Notes: generated by a model not told the origin, from the sequence alone. A stretch of 64,000 nucleotides of DNA from Caenorhabditis elegans (GCF_000002985.6 NC_003279.8:14260001-14324000); one strand, 5' to 3'; counted from the first letter of the stretch, positions 12,690-25,770 are shown. Made by a program: numbers and translations.

Positions 12690-14205
12690 CTATAAACTCA
12701 CGAAATAATCCGAATACTGTGCCAACGTGTCACGCGTTCCGACGCCCGTCATCACAGCCACACTTGCTCGTAGACCCGCAATTTTGCCCATTTTCAAGTC
12801 GGCAATCGTGTCGCCGACCATCAAGGTTTCCTGGAAAGTTAATTTATTTAAGATGGTGTACTACGCCTGCCTGGCCTGCCCGCCTGCCTGCCCGCCTTGC
12901 CTTACCTTCAACTCGACGCCCAATCGCTTGCAAATCTGAATCGCACAGTGTGGGGATGGTTTTGGCACGATGCCAACATCATTTCCGCAAATGATGTCAT
13001 CAAGGAATGGTATCACATTCATCTTGTTCATCTGATCCATAGTAGCTGCTCTGAAACAGAAATCTAGGTGTCTAAAAAATGAGCCACAGGCCGGAGCCAA
13101 CCTGGAATCAGCGGTGCACACGGCAATCTTGATCCCCATCGACTTGAGCGTGGTGAACAGCGCTGGCATATCACAGACTGGTGACATCTCACCTGGAGAT
13201 GCTTCTGGGACACATCCCTGGACAATCGCGTCGGCTTCAACTGGTAGGAGTCCGAAGGTCTGAAATTTCCAGTGAGTGAGTTGGGGGCCGGGGAAGCGGG
13301 GCAAACCTGAAGAGTCAAGGAGATGTCCTCACGGATGCCGGTGAGCGTCTTCTCGGCGAGTGCTCCCATCGAGACCTGGAAAAAGGATGTTTGAGCAGCT
13401 TAAGAAGGGCTTTAGGGGTAAGTTCAGCAGATCAGTTGGGCTGACTTTAGCCAGGCTTCCGGCCGAACTGGACTACGCCAGCCTACGCCACATCAAGATT
13501 TTAGGACAGAATCTAGAGAAACCTATGGAAACCCGAAAAGAGGTTTTGAGCAGGCTTCCCTTTATTAAGAGCTTTAATCTCATATTGGCCTGACTAGGCC
13601 CGAACCTTGACAACTAGGACAGGCCTAGGACAGGCTTTGAACCGGCCTCGAGCAAATTGGCTAATTTTAAGGCCTGGTCATTGTTGTCAACTACTTGTGG
13701 TCTGTTCTTGAGAGCTGGGCAAGGGCTTCCTTTTATCGGGTCTGGGGCGGACTATAGTTAGTTTTTGAATAAGACCGTGGGCCGATTTTCGGTAAGAAAT
13801 TCAGACTAGTTTTGGTTCAAGCCAGACTTTTTGCATGCTTTGGCCCATTTAAGAACAGGCATTTAGTGGGCCTTCTAGAATGAGAAGACTTTGGCCTAAA
13901 ACTTCCAGACCTTGGGCCACTTTGGACTAATTTTCACAGTACTCAAAATTTTGAATTCCCCTTACCTTTCCAGCAACCGGATCAACGCCCAAAGTCTTGT
14001 AGATAGCCGGCCCGACACGAAGATTGGTGGCGGCTTCCAACCTGAAAAAAAAGAAAATGTAGATGATTTCCAGACCCCAAACACCCCGGGACCCTTACAA
14101 TCGGACGGTTGTAGTCGCGTATGGCATCCACATTTTGTGAAAATCCAGCAAAGTGCCGTCCTTGTCGAAAATGATGAGCTTCACGCCGTTGTTAGGGGTC
14201 GTCAT
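12690..14205 (-). CDS. HAD-superfamily phosphatase (phosphoglycolate-phosphatase-like)
   Basis: Six exons on the minus strand, read by eye: 14205-14099, 14041-13966, 13375-13307, 13259-13102, 13050-12906, 12830-12690. All junctions are in frame, giving 231 residues. The four HAD motifs are visible: motif I IIFDKDGTLLDF (nucleophile Asp in DKDGT, about residue 14), motif II AVCTADSR, motif III lysine in VPKPSP, and motif IV VGDTIADLKMGK. The small cap between motifs I and II fits a subclass I phosphatase acting on a small phosphorylated metabolite, but the substrate cannot be read from sequence. The ATG at 14205 follows a TTCAG, so a 5'UTR exon or a spliced leader may join just upstream. The protein ends DYFVSL. 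It converges on the IQGAP gene. Confidence 0.85.
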
Positions 14206-14370
14206 TGTTTTACCTGAAGAATTCGGAGGTTTTAAGTGCAAAATTGCTGAGAATCGACAGAAAAAGGTGAAATTGAAGAAAACCGGAGGAATTGAGCAAG
14301 TTCTAGATGAAAAATGAGTTGTGAGACTTGGTTAAAAATAAGAATTTTTCAGAAAAAAAAGAGCAATCGA

Positions 14371-14557
14371 GTGGTGCCAGGCTGTCCCATCACGGGTTGT
14401 TCTACAAAAAATGCGGGAATTTTTTGCCTAAAAAATGTGACGTCAGCGCACGTTCTTAATCATGAAAAATCAGTTGAGAACTTTGCGCGTCTCTTTTCCC
14501 GCGTTTTTTGTAGATCTACGTAGATCAAGCTGAAATGGGACACTCTGACACCACATG
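14371..14557. repeat. Palindromic element, GTGTCAG family, copy 2
   Basis: Starts GTGGTGCCAGGCTGTCCCAT and ends GGGACACTCTGACACCACATG. The arms carry TCTACAAAAAATGCGGGAATT and its inverse. It lies just upstream of the phosphatase gene. Confidence 0.85.
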
Positions 14558-17500
14558 AGAAATTACAATTGGTCCCTGTATTTCGTCCCGAAAACCCACC
14601 AAAAACCATGCATTTTCCTAGATTTCTCCCAAAATATTGCATTTTTCAGTCAAAACTGACCTGAAATTCGAATTTACCGCCGAAAAAACTTCCAAATTTC
14701 AAAACTTACAGTGGTTAGTAGAGAGTAGAGATGTTAGTAGAGCTTTGGTTAGTTGAAATGAGAGGAATGAATTTTTTACGGCGGGAAATTTGAATTTTCG
14801 AGAAAATCAATATTGGGGGAGGTTTTGGCGGAATTCAAAATTTTTGAATTTTTGGCGGGAATTCAAATTTTAAGCGAAAAAATTGGCGCGAATTCAAATT
14901 TTTAGCAAAAAAATTGGCGCGAATTCAAAAATGTTAAATATTTTGAATTTTTGGTGGGGATTCAAAGTCTAATTTTTAGCAAAAAAAATTGACGGGAATT
15001 CAAAATGTTCTATTTATTTTTGCGGGAATTCAATTCTAGGAAAAAAATTTAAAAATTTTCAATAATTTTGAGTAGTTTTCTAGCAAAAAAAATTGGCGGA
15101 TATTTAAAAATTTCTTTAGTTTTTTTTTTTGGGAATTTAAAGTATCCGGGAAATAATTGGTGGGAATTCAAAATTTCCGAAAAAAACTTGGCGGGAATTC
15201 AAAATTTCCTAAATATTAACGGCGGGAATTCAAATTTTTCTGAATATTTTTTGGCGGGTATTCAATATTTTAAACATTTTTTTTTGAAAAAAATTGTTTT
15301 TTTTAATCCAAAAGCCCAAATCTAATCTAAAAACCACACTCTAAGCTGCAAAAAAACAACTCAAAAAATCTGAAAATCTTCTTAAAACTCTAAGATATTC
15401 ACAAAAAAAATCTCCGTTGGCTTTTGGTTGCCGCCGTCCAAAAAAGCAGAGAGGAGTCTCTCACGAGCTCACAAGATTTCTCTGCGTCTCTCACTTTTTG
15501 CATACTCTCTTGCTATTGGTTTTTGAATAATTCGGATTTTTTGTGCCAAGAGGATAGATTCCACACGGAAGAAAAAAAGAAGAAAAAAAAATAATTGAAA
15601 TTTTGAAAAAAAAAAGTTTTTTTCTCTTATTATTGTAAATCTAGTAATATTAAATTTTCAAAATATTTTTTTTTAATAAACAATTAAATCAATAAAAATC
15701 TAACTATGAAACTTTTACCATAAAAATTGATAAAAATTGCTCTGACAATTCTAAGCCAAATTATTTTGTTTTTCTAAAAAATTGAATGCTCAGATCAGAA
15801 AACACCTACTTAATACAACATAAAACACAAATTTTTAGGGCAGAATTAGTCACAAAGGTATAAAAAATGTTTTTGGAAAAATAAAAAATCGAAAATTTTC
15901 AGAATTTTTTTTTTGGGGAAATTTTTTCACTTTTTTCCCAGGAATTTTCTTGATAAATTTGGCTGGAAATGGGCGGAGCTTAAGATGTAAAATTTTTAAA
16001 GTTTGTGAAAATGTTAGTCTGATTTTTTTGAAAATTAAATGCAAAAAAATGCAAAAAAAAATTCCAATTTATTTTTTCAAAATTTCAAAAAAACACGACT
16101 TTTGGGGAAACTTTAATTTTTTTTTCGGGAATTTTCAAGTTATTCACATTATTGGTAACATATTTTTCAATTGTAGGGCAGGCTAAAAATTTTTAGAAAA
16201 ATTTTATTTTGAGCGAAAAAAAAATCGAAAAATTTTTTTCCACAAATTATTTTTTTCAAAAAATTCAAAAACCTCCCAAATACTCAGAATTTCAAAACCA
16301 ATGGTAACCTGACCCAAAAATCTCTAAAATCAATGTAAAAATTACGTCAAACGAGTTGTCAAACATGTTTGTCACGAGAAGCCTTCAATTTACTTAACGT
16401 TGGCGCCTAAAATTCTAAATGCAAACATTACATGACTACAAGGTATATACAAGTATTGTTATGCTTTAAAAATAATTGGACTTAAAAAAATTTGAAATAT
16501 AAAGTTTTGGAATTTTTGAAAAAAAAAATTTCAAAATTTTTTTTTTGAATTTTTTTTTCAAAACTTTACCAATATTTAATTAATCTTTAAAAAATCTTAA
16601 AATCCACGTGACATGCAAGAATCCATAAGAAAAATCCGGAAAAAGCAAGAAAAACGGCATCACATATTCAATTAGCTGGCTATTCTCCGATGGCAATGTA
16701 TGTGAGAATCCGCCGCGGTCTTTTGTACTCTGCGTCTCACCTTTTTGATGTTTTTGTGCTCTTTTCAGTGTTACGGGCTCCAATTTCAAAAAATTCTCAC
16801 ACGCCCTCTTTTTTTTTGAAAAAAAAATTTTTTTTTGGAATTTTATTTTGAAAATTTTTTTGCAGTGACGTCACTTTTTATTTTGGATTTTTTTGAAATT
16901 TGAAACGAATATGAGAAGCACTATGTTAGAAAAAATATATTGTCATAAAAAATTAATTCTAAAAGGTATCGATGACACTGGGAACAACAACAAAAAAACG
17001 AAAAAGTTTAACAAAAAAAATGCCAAAAATTTTTAAAGAAATCGTTTTACAGAAAACTTTTTAGCAATTTTTTTTCAAATATCGTGAACAATATTTTGGA
17101 TTAAATAAAATTATGACGTCACTAGAACAATTTAATTTTAAAAAATTAGAGAAAAAAAATTTAGTCTGAAAATTTTTTTAGGAACAATTTTTTCGGAAAT
17201 TTTATATTACAATGACGTAATTTGTTTTCAAAATTGAAAAATAAAATGAGATTAAGTTTTTTTTTTCAAAAAGTTGATGACGTCATTTTCAAAAAAAATT
17301 CGGAAATTTTTTTTTTCGAAATTTACATTTCCAAAAAAAAAGTGTTTCTTTTTAATTATATTTTAAAATCTTCTACTCCTTTTTAACTTATGATATGAAT
17401 ACGAAAATATCTACTAGCCCGAAAAAAAGTTTCCCATGACGTCATCGATAAAATTTCAAAATCTCTGGACCCCAAGCCCCTGGGGACCTATATTTAATGC

Positions 17501-18767
17501 TAAATATAGATGAAGCTTTTAGATTTTTTTTGTAGCGGGAGATTTGAAAAACTGATAGGAAAATTTAGAAATTTAGAATAGAATATAGAAAAAAAAACGA
17601 AAAAAATATTGATTAAAAAAAATGTCCAAATTAAAAAAAAATTATGTATATTCTAAATCAAATTTTATTTCATTTTTGAAAACAATTTTTTCCAATTTCT
17701 GCACAGTTAAACACTAATTTAATAAATTCCAGCATTTTCTAGCGCTAAAAGTAGCTGAAAAACCCTAGAGAAACATCTAAAAATACCCATTTCACATCAT
17801 AGGTTAAGCCTTAATTAAGCCTCTATTTTAGGTATTCAGAAGAGCTTAGAATGTGTTAATTGATGGTTTTTGGGTGTGAAATTGAAAATTGGGACAGAAA
17901 ATCGATAATTTGAGAAAATAAAAAAAAATTCAGAAAAATGTTTTTTTTTTTGAAAATTTCCAAAAAATTTTTTTCAAAAATTTTTTCAAAAAAAGTTGTT
18001 CCTCAAAAACAAAAATCGATGTTTACACTAAAATTGAAATTTTCTATCATTTAAACCTAGTTTCCCGCTTCAAAACCTTCTCGGAAAAAATCAATTACAG
18101 AAAAAAAAGCGAAGCATTTCTTGGCTGGAAAAAGTGGAAAAAAACAGGGAAAAAATAATGAAGGGTGGGGAGCAAAAAGAAGAAAAAGAAGCAAAGGATG
18201 GAGAAAATTAGTGGTGTTGGTCATTTTTGTTCTCACGGGACACGGAGCTCCAGGAGCAGCTAGTAATTATATGGATTGGAGTGGTGGAAACCTGCTGAGT
18301 TGCCAAATTTGTTTTTGATTCGCTGAGTTTTTGGCAGGAAATCTAAATTTTCAACTGAAAAATGAGCTGGAAAGCAAATTTAAGGTAGAAAAATGTTCAA
18401 GAACCATGTTTTCTAACTGAAAAAAAAATATTTCAAATGCCTACATCCTTCCTATTTTCCAATGGGAAAATGGGCAAAAAGTCTACCTTTAGCTGAAAAA
18501 TAGCTAAAAATTCCAATTTTCAGTGGAAAAAGCAATAAAATAATTTATTAAACACGGACTTACTCTTAAGAAATTATGAAAAAGTGAATTTTCAAGTCGA
18601 AAAAGTTTTGGAAAATCATATTTTCCTAGGAAAAAATTCACAAAAAATAGAAATTTTGATGAAAAATGTATTCAAAAATTGGATATTCTGATAAAAAATT
18701 ATTCAAAATTTGAAGAACGGTGTGAACTTACAGAAAAACAGGCTTAATCGATGCACCATGAGTTCTC
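14558..18767. other. AT-rich gene-poor DNA
   Basis: About 4 kb dominated by A and T runs and by TTTTTGAAAAT-like sequence. The palindrome TGACGTCA or a one-base variant recurs near 16864, 17113, 17277 and 17436. An open frame at 18121-18318 lacks an ATG start and splice support. I see no gene. Confidence 0.55.
14845..15270. repeat. Tandem repeat of GGCGGGAATTCAAAATTTT units
   Basis: Degenerate units of about 30-45 bp with the core TTGGCGGGAATTCAAA repeat about ten times. The element is AT-rich between cores. Confidence 0.75.
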
Positions 18768-18955
18768 CAAGGCTTAGGCTTAGGCTTAGGCTTAGGCTTA
18801 AGCTCAGGCGTAGGCTTAGGCTTAGGCTAAGCCTCACGTCAAAGACAAAATTTCAAGTGAGACTTACTATTAGGCTTAGGTTCAGGCTTGGGGTTAGGCT
18901 TAGGCTTAGGCATAGGCATAGGCTCAAGCTCTGGATTAGGTTCATTATTAGCCAT
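18768..18955 (+). repeat. Interstitial telomere-like array (TTAGGC)n, second
   Basis: Two blocks of TTAGGC hexamers in + orientation (about 18770-18828 and 18865-18945), separated by about 40 bp of unrelated sequence. The first block has several perfect repeats in a row. Confidence 0.9.
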
Positions 18956-19501
18956 TTTTACAGACCGATAGCTAAATATCTGCCGATACTCGGAAAATTT
19001 CAGAAAAATCTCAAAAAACGGTAATTTTCCGAGATTTCTGTTGCCAAAAATGAAAATATTGTCAAAAGTGTCTACAAATTATTTGGAAATGTCCAGAATT
19101 TTTAAAAATCCGCTTAAAAAATTGAATTTTGGAGTCTAAAATGATCCCAAAAAGCCACAATTTCAAAGAAATATCCCTACATGTCCTCAAAAGGTGAACC
19201 TCACATGACTCAAACCAAAAAAAAAAAACAAAAAAATCTATGTAAAGCCTTAGGGAATGCTCCAAAAAGAGCACACTGGCTCTTCCCGCCGCAAAACTTT
19301 GAGAAAAGCTAGTGAGTGGGCGTGGCTGGAGGAGGAGGAAGCGCCCGGCCGAAATCAAATTCCAGGGCCCGGAGACGTTGACGTCTTCTTTTTCTTCGCT
19401 TTTTTTTCAAAAAAAAAAAAAGAAATTTATTTTTGTTTGAAGTGAGGAGCAGAGAAGGATGAGCTTAACCTCATGGGGGAGGGCTCCAAGTCCACACTAG
19501 C

Positions 19502-19525
19502 AACCAGGGGGGGGGGGGAGGGGGT
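19502..19525 (+). repeat. G-tract
   Basis: A run of a dozen or so G residues interrupted once by A. It could form a G-quadruplex and is a likely polymorphic site. Confidence 0.8.
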
Positions 19526-19634
19526 CCACGTCACTTTTCTGGAAGAACAATAGAAGACGGAGGTGGTAGACAAGAAAAAAGGTGTCCGTGAATCCCTAAG
19601 GATCACCCAATTTAGCATCAAAAACTACCGTAGG

Positions 19635-20165
19635 TTTGTAGTTTGTAGTTTTAAAGAGACATGGTGCATCTACTGGAAAAAGCCAAGGAACCTCTTATTG
19701 ACGTGGTATAATCCTCGAGCTTGTAGTTTGTAGTTTGTAGTTTATAGGATATGATGCATCGGTGGGAGCCTTTGACGACGTGGCAAAGTTCTTAAAATTG
19801 TAGTTTGTAGTTTGTAGTTTGTAGTCTGAAAAGGACATGGTGCATCGATCGAAAAAAGCCAAGCAATTCTCTGTTCTTGAGATTATAGTTTGTAGTTTAT
19901 AGTCTCTGGCGATGGGTCTTAAGGACATGGTGCATCGATAGGGAAAGCTGAAGAGCTCTCTGCTAGCGTTGTGTAGTCATTGGGCTTGTAGTTTGTAGTT
20001 TGTAGTTTGTAGTCTTAAAGAGACATGGTGCATCGACAGGGAAGGCTGAAGAGTTCCCTGTTGACGTTGCTTAGTCCTCGGGCTTTTGGTTTGTAGTTTG
20101 TAGTCTTTAGCTTTGGGCTTTTGGGGCCTACGACTGCGCTATTGTCCCTTGTAGTTTGTAGTCTG
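19635..20165. repeat. Higher-order tandem repeat with GTAGTTT clusters
   Basis: Clusters of the heptamer GTAGTTT (two to four per cluster) recur about every 90-110 bp. They are separated by a conserved spacer with GACATGGTGCATCGA and GGAAAGCTGAAGAG. About five higher-order units are visible. Confidence 0.85.
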
Positions 20166-20756
20166 TTCAGATCCCGGAACTGAAAAGCCTTGAAGCTGGT
20201 GAAAATCAGAAAATTGAAAAAAAATTGTGCACTTGAAATTGTAGAGCCGTGGAATTTCGCAGTTTGTATGTGGGTAATCCGATGCGGAACTCATTTTTTC
20301 GGTGCAAATTTGGTTGAAATTCCTCTCGGGAATTTCTGGATTTTCAGGAAAAAAACTCTTAGATTTTCCTATTTTTTCACAAAATCTTCCAGCTGAGCCT
20401 ACAAAAAATTTATGGGACATGAGCTTTTTATGGCTTGACAACATGTTTTTCTTGCATTGAAACATGAAAAATCACCATGGAAGCCGATTCGAAAGAGAGC
20501 TGGGGTGTTTTAGAGGTATCCAGGCCCAAAAAAAGGGCTTGGATCCCTGAAAATCTGAAATTTCTAGAAAATATTTGGCCTGAAGGGGGCCAGAATTTAG
20601 CTACATAGGCCTCAGCCCATGGTTTTTGGGGTACACGCTGCCAAATTTCGGCAAAAATGACTAGAAGTAAATTTACTCAAAACAATTTGCGAAAAATGTT
20701 TTCAAGGCCCATATAGACTTAAAATATTTGAAAATTTGGCTAGCAGTAGTTTAATA

Positions 20757-20842
20757 GTGAGTCTAGTCTAGTCTAGTCTAGCCTAGTCTAGTCTAGTCAG
20801 GTCTAGTTTAGTCTAGTCTAGCCTAGTCTAGTCTAGTGGAGT
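20757..20842. repeat. Pentanucleotide microsatellite (GTCTA)n
   Basis: About 17 nearly perfect GTCTA units with a few GCCTA variants. Confidence 0.95.
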
Positions 20843-20916
20843 AGTCTGAGGCTCTCTGCGCCTTGATAGGAATTTTAGACCAGCTAAAAAAAGCCCCAAA
20901 GCGGTTTTGCAGGCCC

Positions 20917-21094
20917 ACGTGGTGCCAGGCTGTCCCATTACGGTTTGATCTACAAAAAATGCGGGAATTTTTTTCCCAAGAAATGTGACGTCAGCACGTT
21001 CTTAACCATCAGGTGACAACTCTGCATCTGAATTCCCGCATTTTTTGTAGATCAACGTAGATCAAGCCGAAATGAGACACTCTGACACTACGTA
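20917..21094. repeat. Palindromic element, GTGTCAG family, copy 3
   Basis: Starts CACGTGGTGCCAGGCTGTCC and ends GAGACACTCTGACACTACGT. The arms carry GATCTACAAAAAATGCGGGA and its inverse followed by GATCAACGTAGATC. Confidence 0.85.
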
Positions 21095-22074
21095 CATCCA
21101 GGCCCGCTAGGAAAATTCTTAAGGGTTTGAGCCAATAATTCTTTGAACCCAGCTCCCGGCTTCCTCCTGATTGACGTCACAAAATGTGTGAAACTGTGAT
21201 TCGATACTCCCTCCGGAGTCACGTTATACCATAGATGACGGGACGAGAAATCTATTCTCTTTTCTTTTTCACTTTTTTCTCCAAAAACGCTAGAGGATGT
21301 GCCTAGACATCCGGGTTAGCATCATTCTAAGCAAAACACAAGGAAGGGCTTGTGTCACATGAGTTGTAGGCGACAATTGGCCAAATTTGATTGCAGAGTT
21401 TAAAGGGGCCTTCGATGCACAATGAGTCAGTACCCCACGTTTACCTGTAGGCTTTAGGCCTAGGGCTTCTTCGATGCACCATGTTTTGGGCATGCTCCTC
21501 AAGCTGAAAAACAAGGTTTTTTTCTCGAAAAAAAGGTCATTACCCCAGGTGTACCTAGGCCTGGGCCTGGTGCTATGCCATAAGTGAAATTAAGGGCTTA
21601 GTACGGACTACTTAGCTCTAGTCGATGCTGGACTTCATGGGCTCACAGTGTAACTTTCTGGACTAAATTTTTTAGGGTCAAACCCGGTGCTTCAATAATT
21701 TGAGCAAATAATTTTATATTTTTAGGCTCGACCACAATTTTTTTCGAAGAAATCTGCAAATTCCTCAACCCAGAGAACCAAAACTTTCGAATTCCTCACA
21801 TCTCCATCTTTTTATGCTCTCAACCATCCATCAAAAATGCTCGACCCTTGGGAGCAATGTGTGCAGAAGAAGCAGCTGACGGCTTGAAGGAAGAAAAAGA
21901 AAAAAACAAACGAAGAAAAAAGAAGAAGACGTCAAGTGCATATCCACTTCATTTCTTGAGAAATCTTGAATTTTTTTTGAAGGGCTTGTCGGGGAGAGGG
22001 GGAACGAAATCAAATTTTCTTTCGGCTTGGAGCATTTTGAACGGGAAAGGAAGGAGATTTTTGGAGTTCAGAAA
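21095..22074. other. Gene-poor DNA
   Basis: I see no gene. A Lys/Glu-rich open frame near 21848 runs straight into the telomere-like array and has no splice support. A sequence resembling GATGCACCATG recurs here, near 21411 and 21471, as it does in the 19.6-20 kb repeat. Confidence 0.5.
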
Positions 22075-22610
22075 TAGGCTTTGGCTTAGGCTTCACTTTG
22101 GGTTTAAGCTAAGGCTTAGGCTTAGGCTTAGACTTAGGATTATTCTTAGAATTAAACTTGGGCTTGGTCTTAGGCTTGGGCTTAGGCTAAGGCTTTGCGT
22201 CAGTGGCGAGCGTCAGCTATTTAGGCTTGTTAGGCTTAGGCTTAGGCTCAGGCTTGGGCGTAAGCTTAGGCTTAGGCTTAGTCTTAGGCTTAGGCTTAGG
22301 CTTAGAGCAAAACTTAGGTTTAGGCTTAGGCTTAGGCTCAGGCTTAGGTTTAGTCTTAGTCTTAGTCTTAGTCTTAGTCTTAGACTCAGGCTTAAGCTTA
22401 GGGTTAGGCCTAGGCTTAGGCTCAGGCTCAGGTTTAGGCTTAGGCTTTGGTCTAGACTTAGGCTTAGGCTTAGGCTTATACTTAGGCTTGGGACTAGACT
22501 TAGGTTTGGGACTAGGCTTAGGCTTAGGCTTAGGCGTAGGCTTTGAACTAAGGTTAGGCTTAGGGATATGCTTGGAACTAGGCTTAGGCTTAGGCTTAAG
22601 CATCAGGCCG
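22075..22610 (+). repeat. Largest interstitial telomere-like array (TTAGGC)n
   Basis: About 535 bp of TTAGGC hexamers in + orientation. Roughly 85 units, with clusters of variants such as TTAGTC (five in a row near 22350) and CTAGGC. Long Arg/Leu, Gly/Leu and Lys/Pro frames in all phases are repeat translations. Confidence 0.93.
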
Positions 22611-23042
22611 AAGCTGAAACACATTTTCCCAAATTTTTCCAGATTGCCATCTTAAATCCAGCCAATATCTCGTTTTCAGCACAGGCTCTAATGACGTGGC
22701 AAAATCCTAAACAAAGCCAATTCTCCAAGCGGAAAAAGACGTGGCGAAAACTTGGAAATCTACACCTCCTCACATGAATCCAAATCCGATTTGACCAATT
22801 ATCTCGTCTCTTCTTCTTTTTTTTCGTTTTGTTTTTGGTTTTTCGGATTTCTGGATTTTGGTTTAGGAGGGCTTTTGCAGGGTTTAGGGACCAATTGATT
22901 TAGAAGACAAGAAGGTAGGCATGCCCTACCTTCTGACTCACGAGATTTCGGGCGCTGTATCTATTGATACGGGAGGTTTGCAAGGCTAAAAATATTTAAT
23001 CCTATAGGCTGCATTAAAGGCAACATTTTTTGCAAAATCGCT

Positions 23043-23400
23043 AATTTAGGGCTCCCATGAGGTCGCCACCGGCCTCACGGCTTCACTCAAGCCGCATGTA
23101 TCTGATGTATAGTGCGGCGCGGAACCCGGATCGTGTCGGCCGCTCCCACATAAATACTTTTCGTACTACGTTCCGCATACCAAGCTACTCGCTTCACTCC
23201 AAGCTGTGGAACCCGGAACGTGTCGGCCGCTTCCAAATAACTATTTTCGCGCGACGTTCCGCACATCAAGCGACTCGTTTCACGTCAAGCTGCGGAACCC
23301 GGAACGTGTCGGCTGCTTCCACATAACTATCCTTCGCACTTCACACACAGCGGCGAGGTCCGCATTCCGCGCCTCACTCAGCTGGGAGCTCTACTCTAAT
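23043..23400. repeat. TAGGGCTCC-ended element with internal ~80-bp tandem repeat
   Basis: Begins TTAGGGCTCCCATGAGGTCG and ends CTCAGCTGGGAGCTCTA, so the ends are inverted copies. Inside, three tandem units of about 80 bp each contain GGAACCCGGAACGTGTCGGC. A smaller relative with one unit lies at 47799-47975. The element is GC-rich against an AT-rich background and has no coding capacity. Confidence 0.8.
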
Positions 23401-23505
23401 TTCGGAGTAAAACTTCTTTGAAAATTTTAGAAAAGCAGTGAAAGTCAAAAAAAGCCTGGTACAGAGGAATTATTCATTTTTATACTTTATTAATAGAAAA
23501 TCAAA

Positions 23506-25319
23506 TCAAACACCAACATACATTTTAAACAATCCATTCTTCCTCAAAAAAATCCTGGCTGTTTTTCCCTTGGCTCTTCTACCATATTCCTCGAAGGAAA
23601 ATGTCTCAACTCCATTGAGTATTTGTGATCCGCATTGTTCATTTTTAACATCAACTCTAGCCTGAAAATATTTCATCCTGGGGTTGGAACCTCGCTGCCA
23701 GAGTTTTATGAATTCGTTCAGAAATTGGGGTTCAACTTGAAAATCTAGTACAATACGTGTAGCGTTTACTATTTGCAAGGAAGAAGGCGCCATTTTTGTG
23801 AACACTACACAATGAAGATCTCTGGCCAATAGCTCGTGAATCTGCTGTCTGTTGTGAAATATTCCACCGTATTCGATAGCAAATTGTTCCGTTTGGTCCG
23901 CAAAATTGTGTAAAATCTGACTGTAGAACGTATTCTCATTGGAATCGTATCTTTCAGCAGAAATGTTCAATATTCCTATAGGGAATCCTTTGAATATCTC
24001 ACTGATTGAATTTAAATCCAACATACAGTTTTTAAAACTCAGATATTGGATTCTGGGCCTATGGACTAAAACTAGAAAATGCTCAATCAGTTCGTGAAGT
24101 GTGATCTTCGGCATTTTTCGATATTCAGGTGCCGATCTCATTAGACGTCCATCAGCATTATATGTTGTTTCCATCGGTGAAATTTGTTCCGAGCAATCTC
24201 GATCTCCTCCAGCAGTCAGGTGCATATCAGTATTAACATGGAATCCTGCAGACTGTCTGTCTTTGAATGTGGCTTCAACTACTATATAGTCGGGGCTCTG
24301 TATACATCCCATGTTTAGACTAGTTGTTTTGATATTTACATCTATTGCATGATTCATGCACTTTTTCGACGCAAATGAGAAGTAGATGCTGAAAAAATTT
24401 TTTTTTAATTTTTTAAAATTTAATTTAATTTGGTTGGAATTTGGTATTGAATTTTTTGCAATTTTTTTCAGAAATTGTTCTACGCTTGGTTGTTTTTTTT
24501 TAATCCTTGCAAAAATGTGCTCAAAATAACGAATTTTGAATTGAAACTTCTCTAAAATGTTAATGAAATTTTTTATGGCGGTTCAAAATTTCGAAAAAAT
24601 ACACTGTTTTTAGCTAACACGGAAAGTATTATTATTTTCAAGTCTTGGGTTCGACCCCGCATGACAATTTTTCCGAATATTGGTTTTTTCAGTTCCAAAA
24701 AATTTTTGCTTTTTTTCAAATAACTTAAACAGCTTTTCAGAAAAAAAAACATTTGAAAAATGTTGCTATAGACTTTTCAAAAAATTTCAGATTTTTTCAA
24801 AAATTTCAAAAAGTTTTAAAAAAATTTCTGAATGTTTGTCAGCCCCTGAACATCCTAGAAATCATTAAAAATCTTCAAAAATTCACATTTGGAGCCATTC
24901 TAGGGACCATGAAAGTTGTGAAAAAAGCACTGAAAAATGTTCAGAGCGACTTTTTTCAGTTCAAAGTGCCCCTCACTTTTTAAAATCACCATCCTTTACA
25001 TACTTTTTACAAAATTGTAAGCGCTTAACTACCAAAATATATAATAAAGGATGATAATTCCGAAAAAGTCAACTTCGGGCAGAAGTGACACAGAAAAATG
25101 GGCAAAATTCAAGATTTTGGCCAAAATCAGTGTTATTTTATCGAAACTTTGATCATCCATAAAAAATTGTTGAATAATTTTTGAGAAGTTTCATTAATAA
25201 ATTCGGTATTTTGAGCTCGCAAAATATTTTTTAAAAACTTACAAATCCATATGCTTCATACTTTTCAGTGTGTGATGTAGACATTTTGGGGGTAATAAAA
25301 GAATAGGAAAGGTAGTCAT
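23506..25319 (-). CDS. F-box protein with type-2 F-box-associated domain (FBXB-like)
   Basis: Two exons on the minus strand: 25319-25243 (MTTFPILLLPPKCLHHTLKS and the rest of the F-box start) and 24388-23506. They join in frame across an 854-bp intron for 319 residues. The second exon begins with the F-box end (IYFSFASKKC). Its C-terminal half carries the family signature around LNEFIKLWQRGSNPRMKY. Proteins of this type pair an F-box (Skp1 binding) with a divergent substrate-recognition region, so a role as an SCF ubiquitin-ligase adaptor is inferred. The closest relative in the window is the gene at 26001-27077, with which it shares gene structure and most of the F-box exon. An AATAAA lies just past the stop on the minus strand. 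The exact family member is not identified. Confidence 0.8.
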
Positions 25320-25454
25320 GGCTGTACAGATGAGACTGAAGGCTGTAAGGGCAGGTGTAGTTTTAAGGAGGCCTGCCGCCTAATTATCGATTTGTGAGAG
25401 TGCCTGGGAGACTGCAGACACAGCGTTGCTTCGGTTAACCATGGTAACCGTGAG

Positions 25455-25770
25455 CTGCCGCACGTGGTCGCTGGCTGTCCCTTTGCATAATTTTGAAGCA
25501 AACGCGCCTCATTGAGAATTCACGTTGGCGCCAACTCTCGCTATCCATTGGGCGTGAGAGACGCAGATACTACTTTTTTCTCTGGACGTGAAAAACGCAA
25601 AGAATAACCGTTTTGCCGTCTGCGTCTCTTTTTTCACACGCTATTTTGGCTGTGGACGAGGAATTCTCCTCTTCCAGGATTTTCTAGGCCATGTTCTCAC
25701 ATTTCTCAAGTTTTCTCGTCCGCGAGAAAACGTGAATTTTGAGACAGCCAGCGAGCACGTGCTGCCGCTG
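25455..25770. repeat. Palindromic element with CACGTGGTCGCTGGCTGTC ends
   Basis: The left end has GCCGCACGTGGTCGCTGGCTGTC. The right end at 25743-25765 is its inverse with one change (GACAGCCAGCGAGCACGTG). It lies immediately upstream of the F-box gene at 23506-25319 and carries GAGACGCAGA-type motifs. No gene. Confidence 0.7.

Noticed and set aside
18121-18318. 65-codon ORF with a hydrophobic stretch
   Set aside because: It starts with TTG, has no ATG in place, no splice sites that extend it and no recognisable family. The Lys-rich half reflects purine runs.
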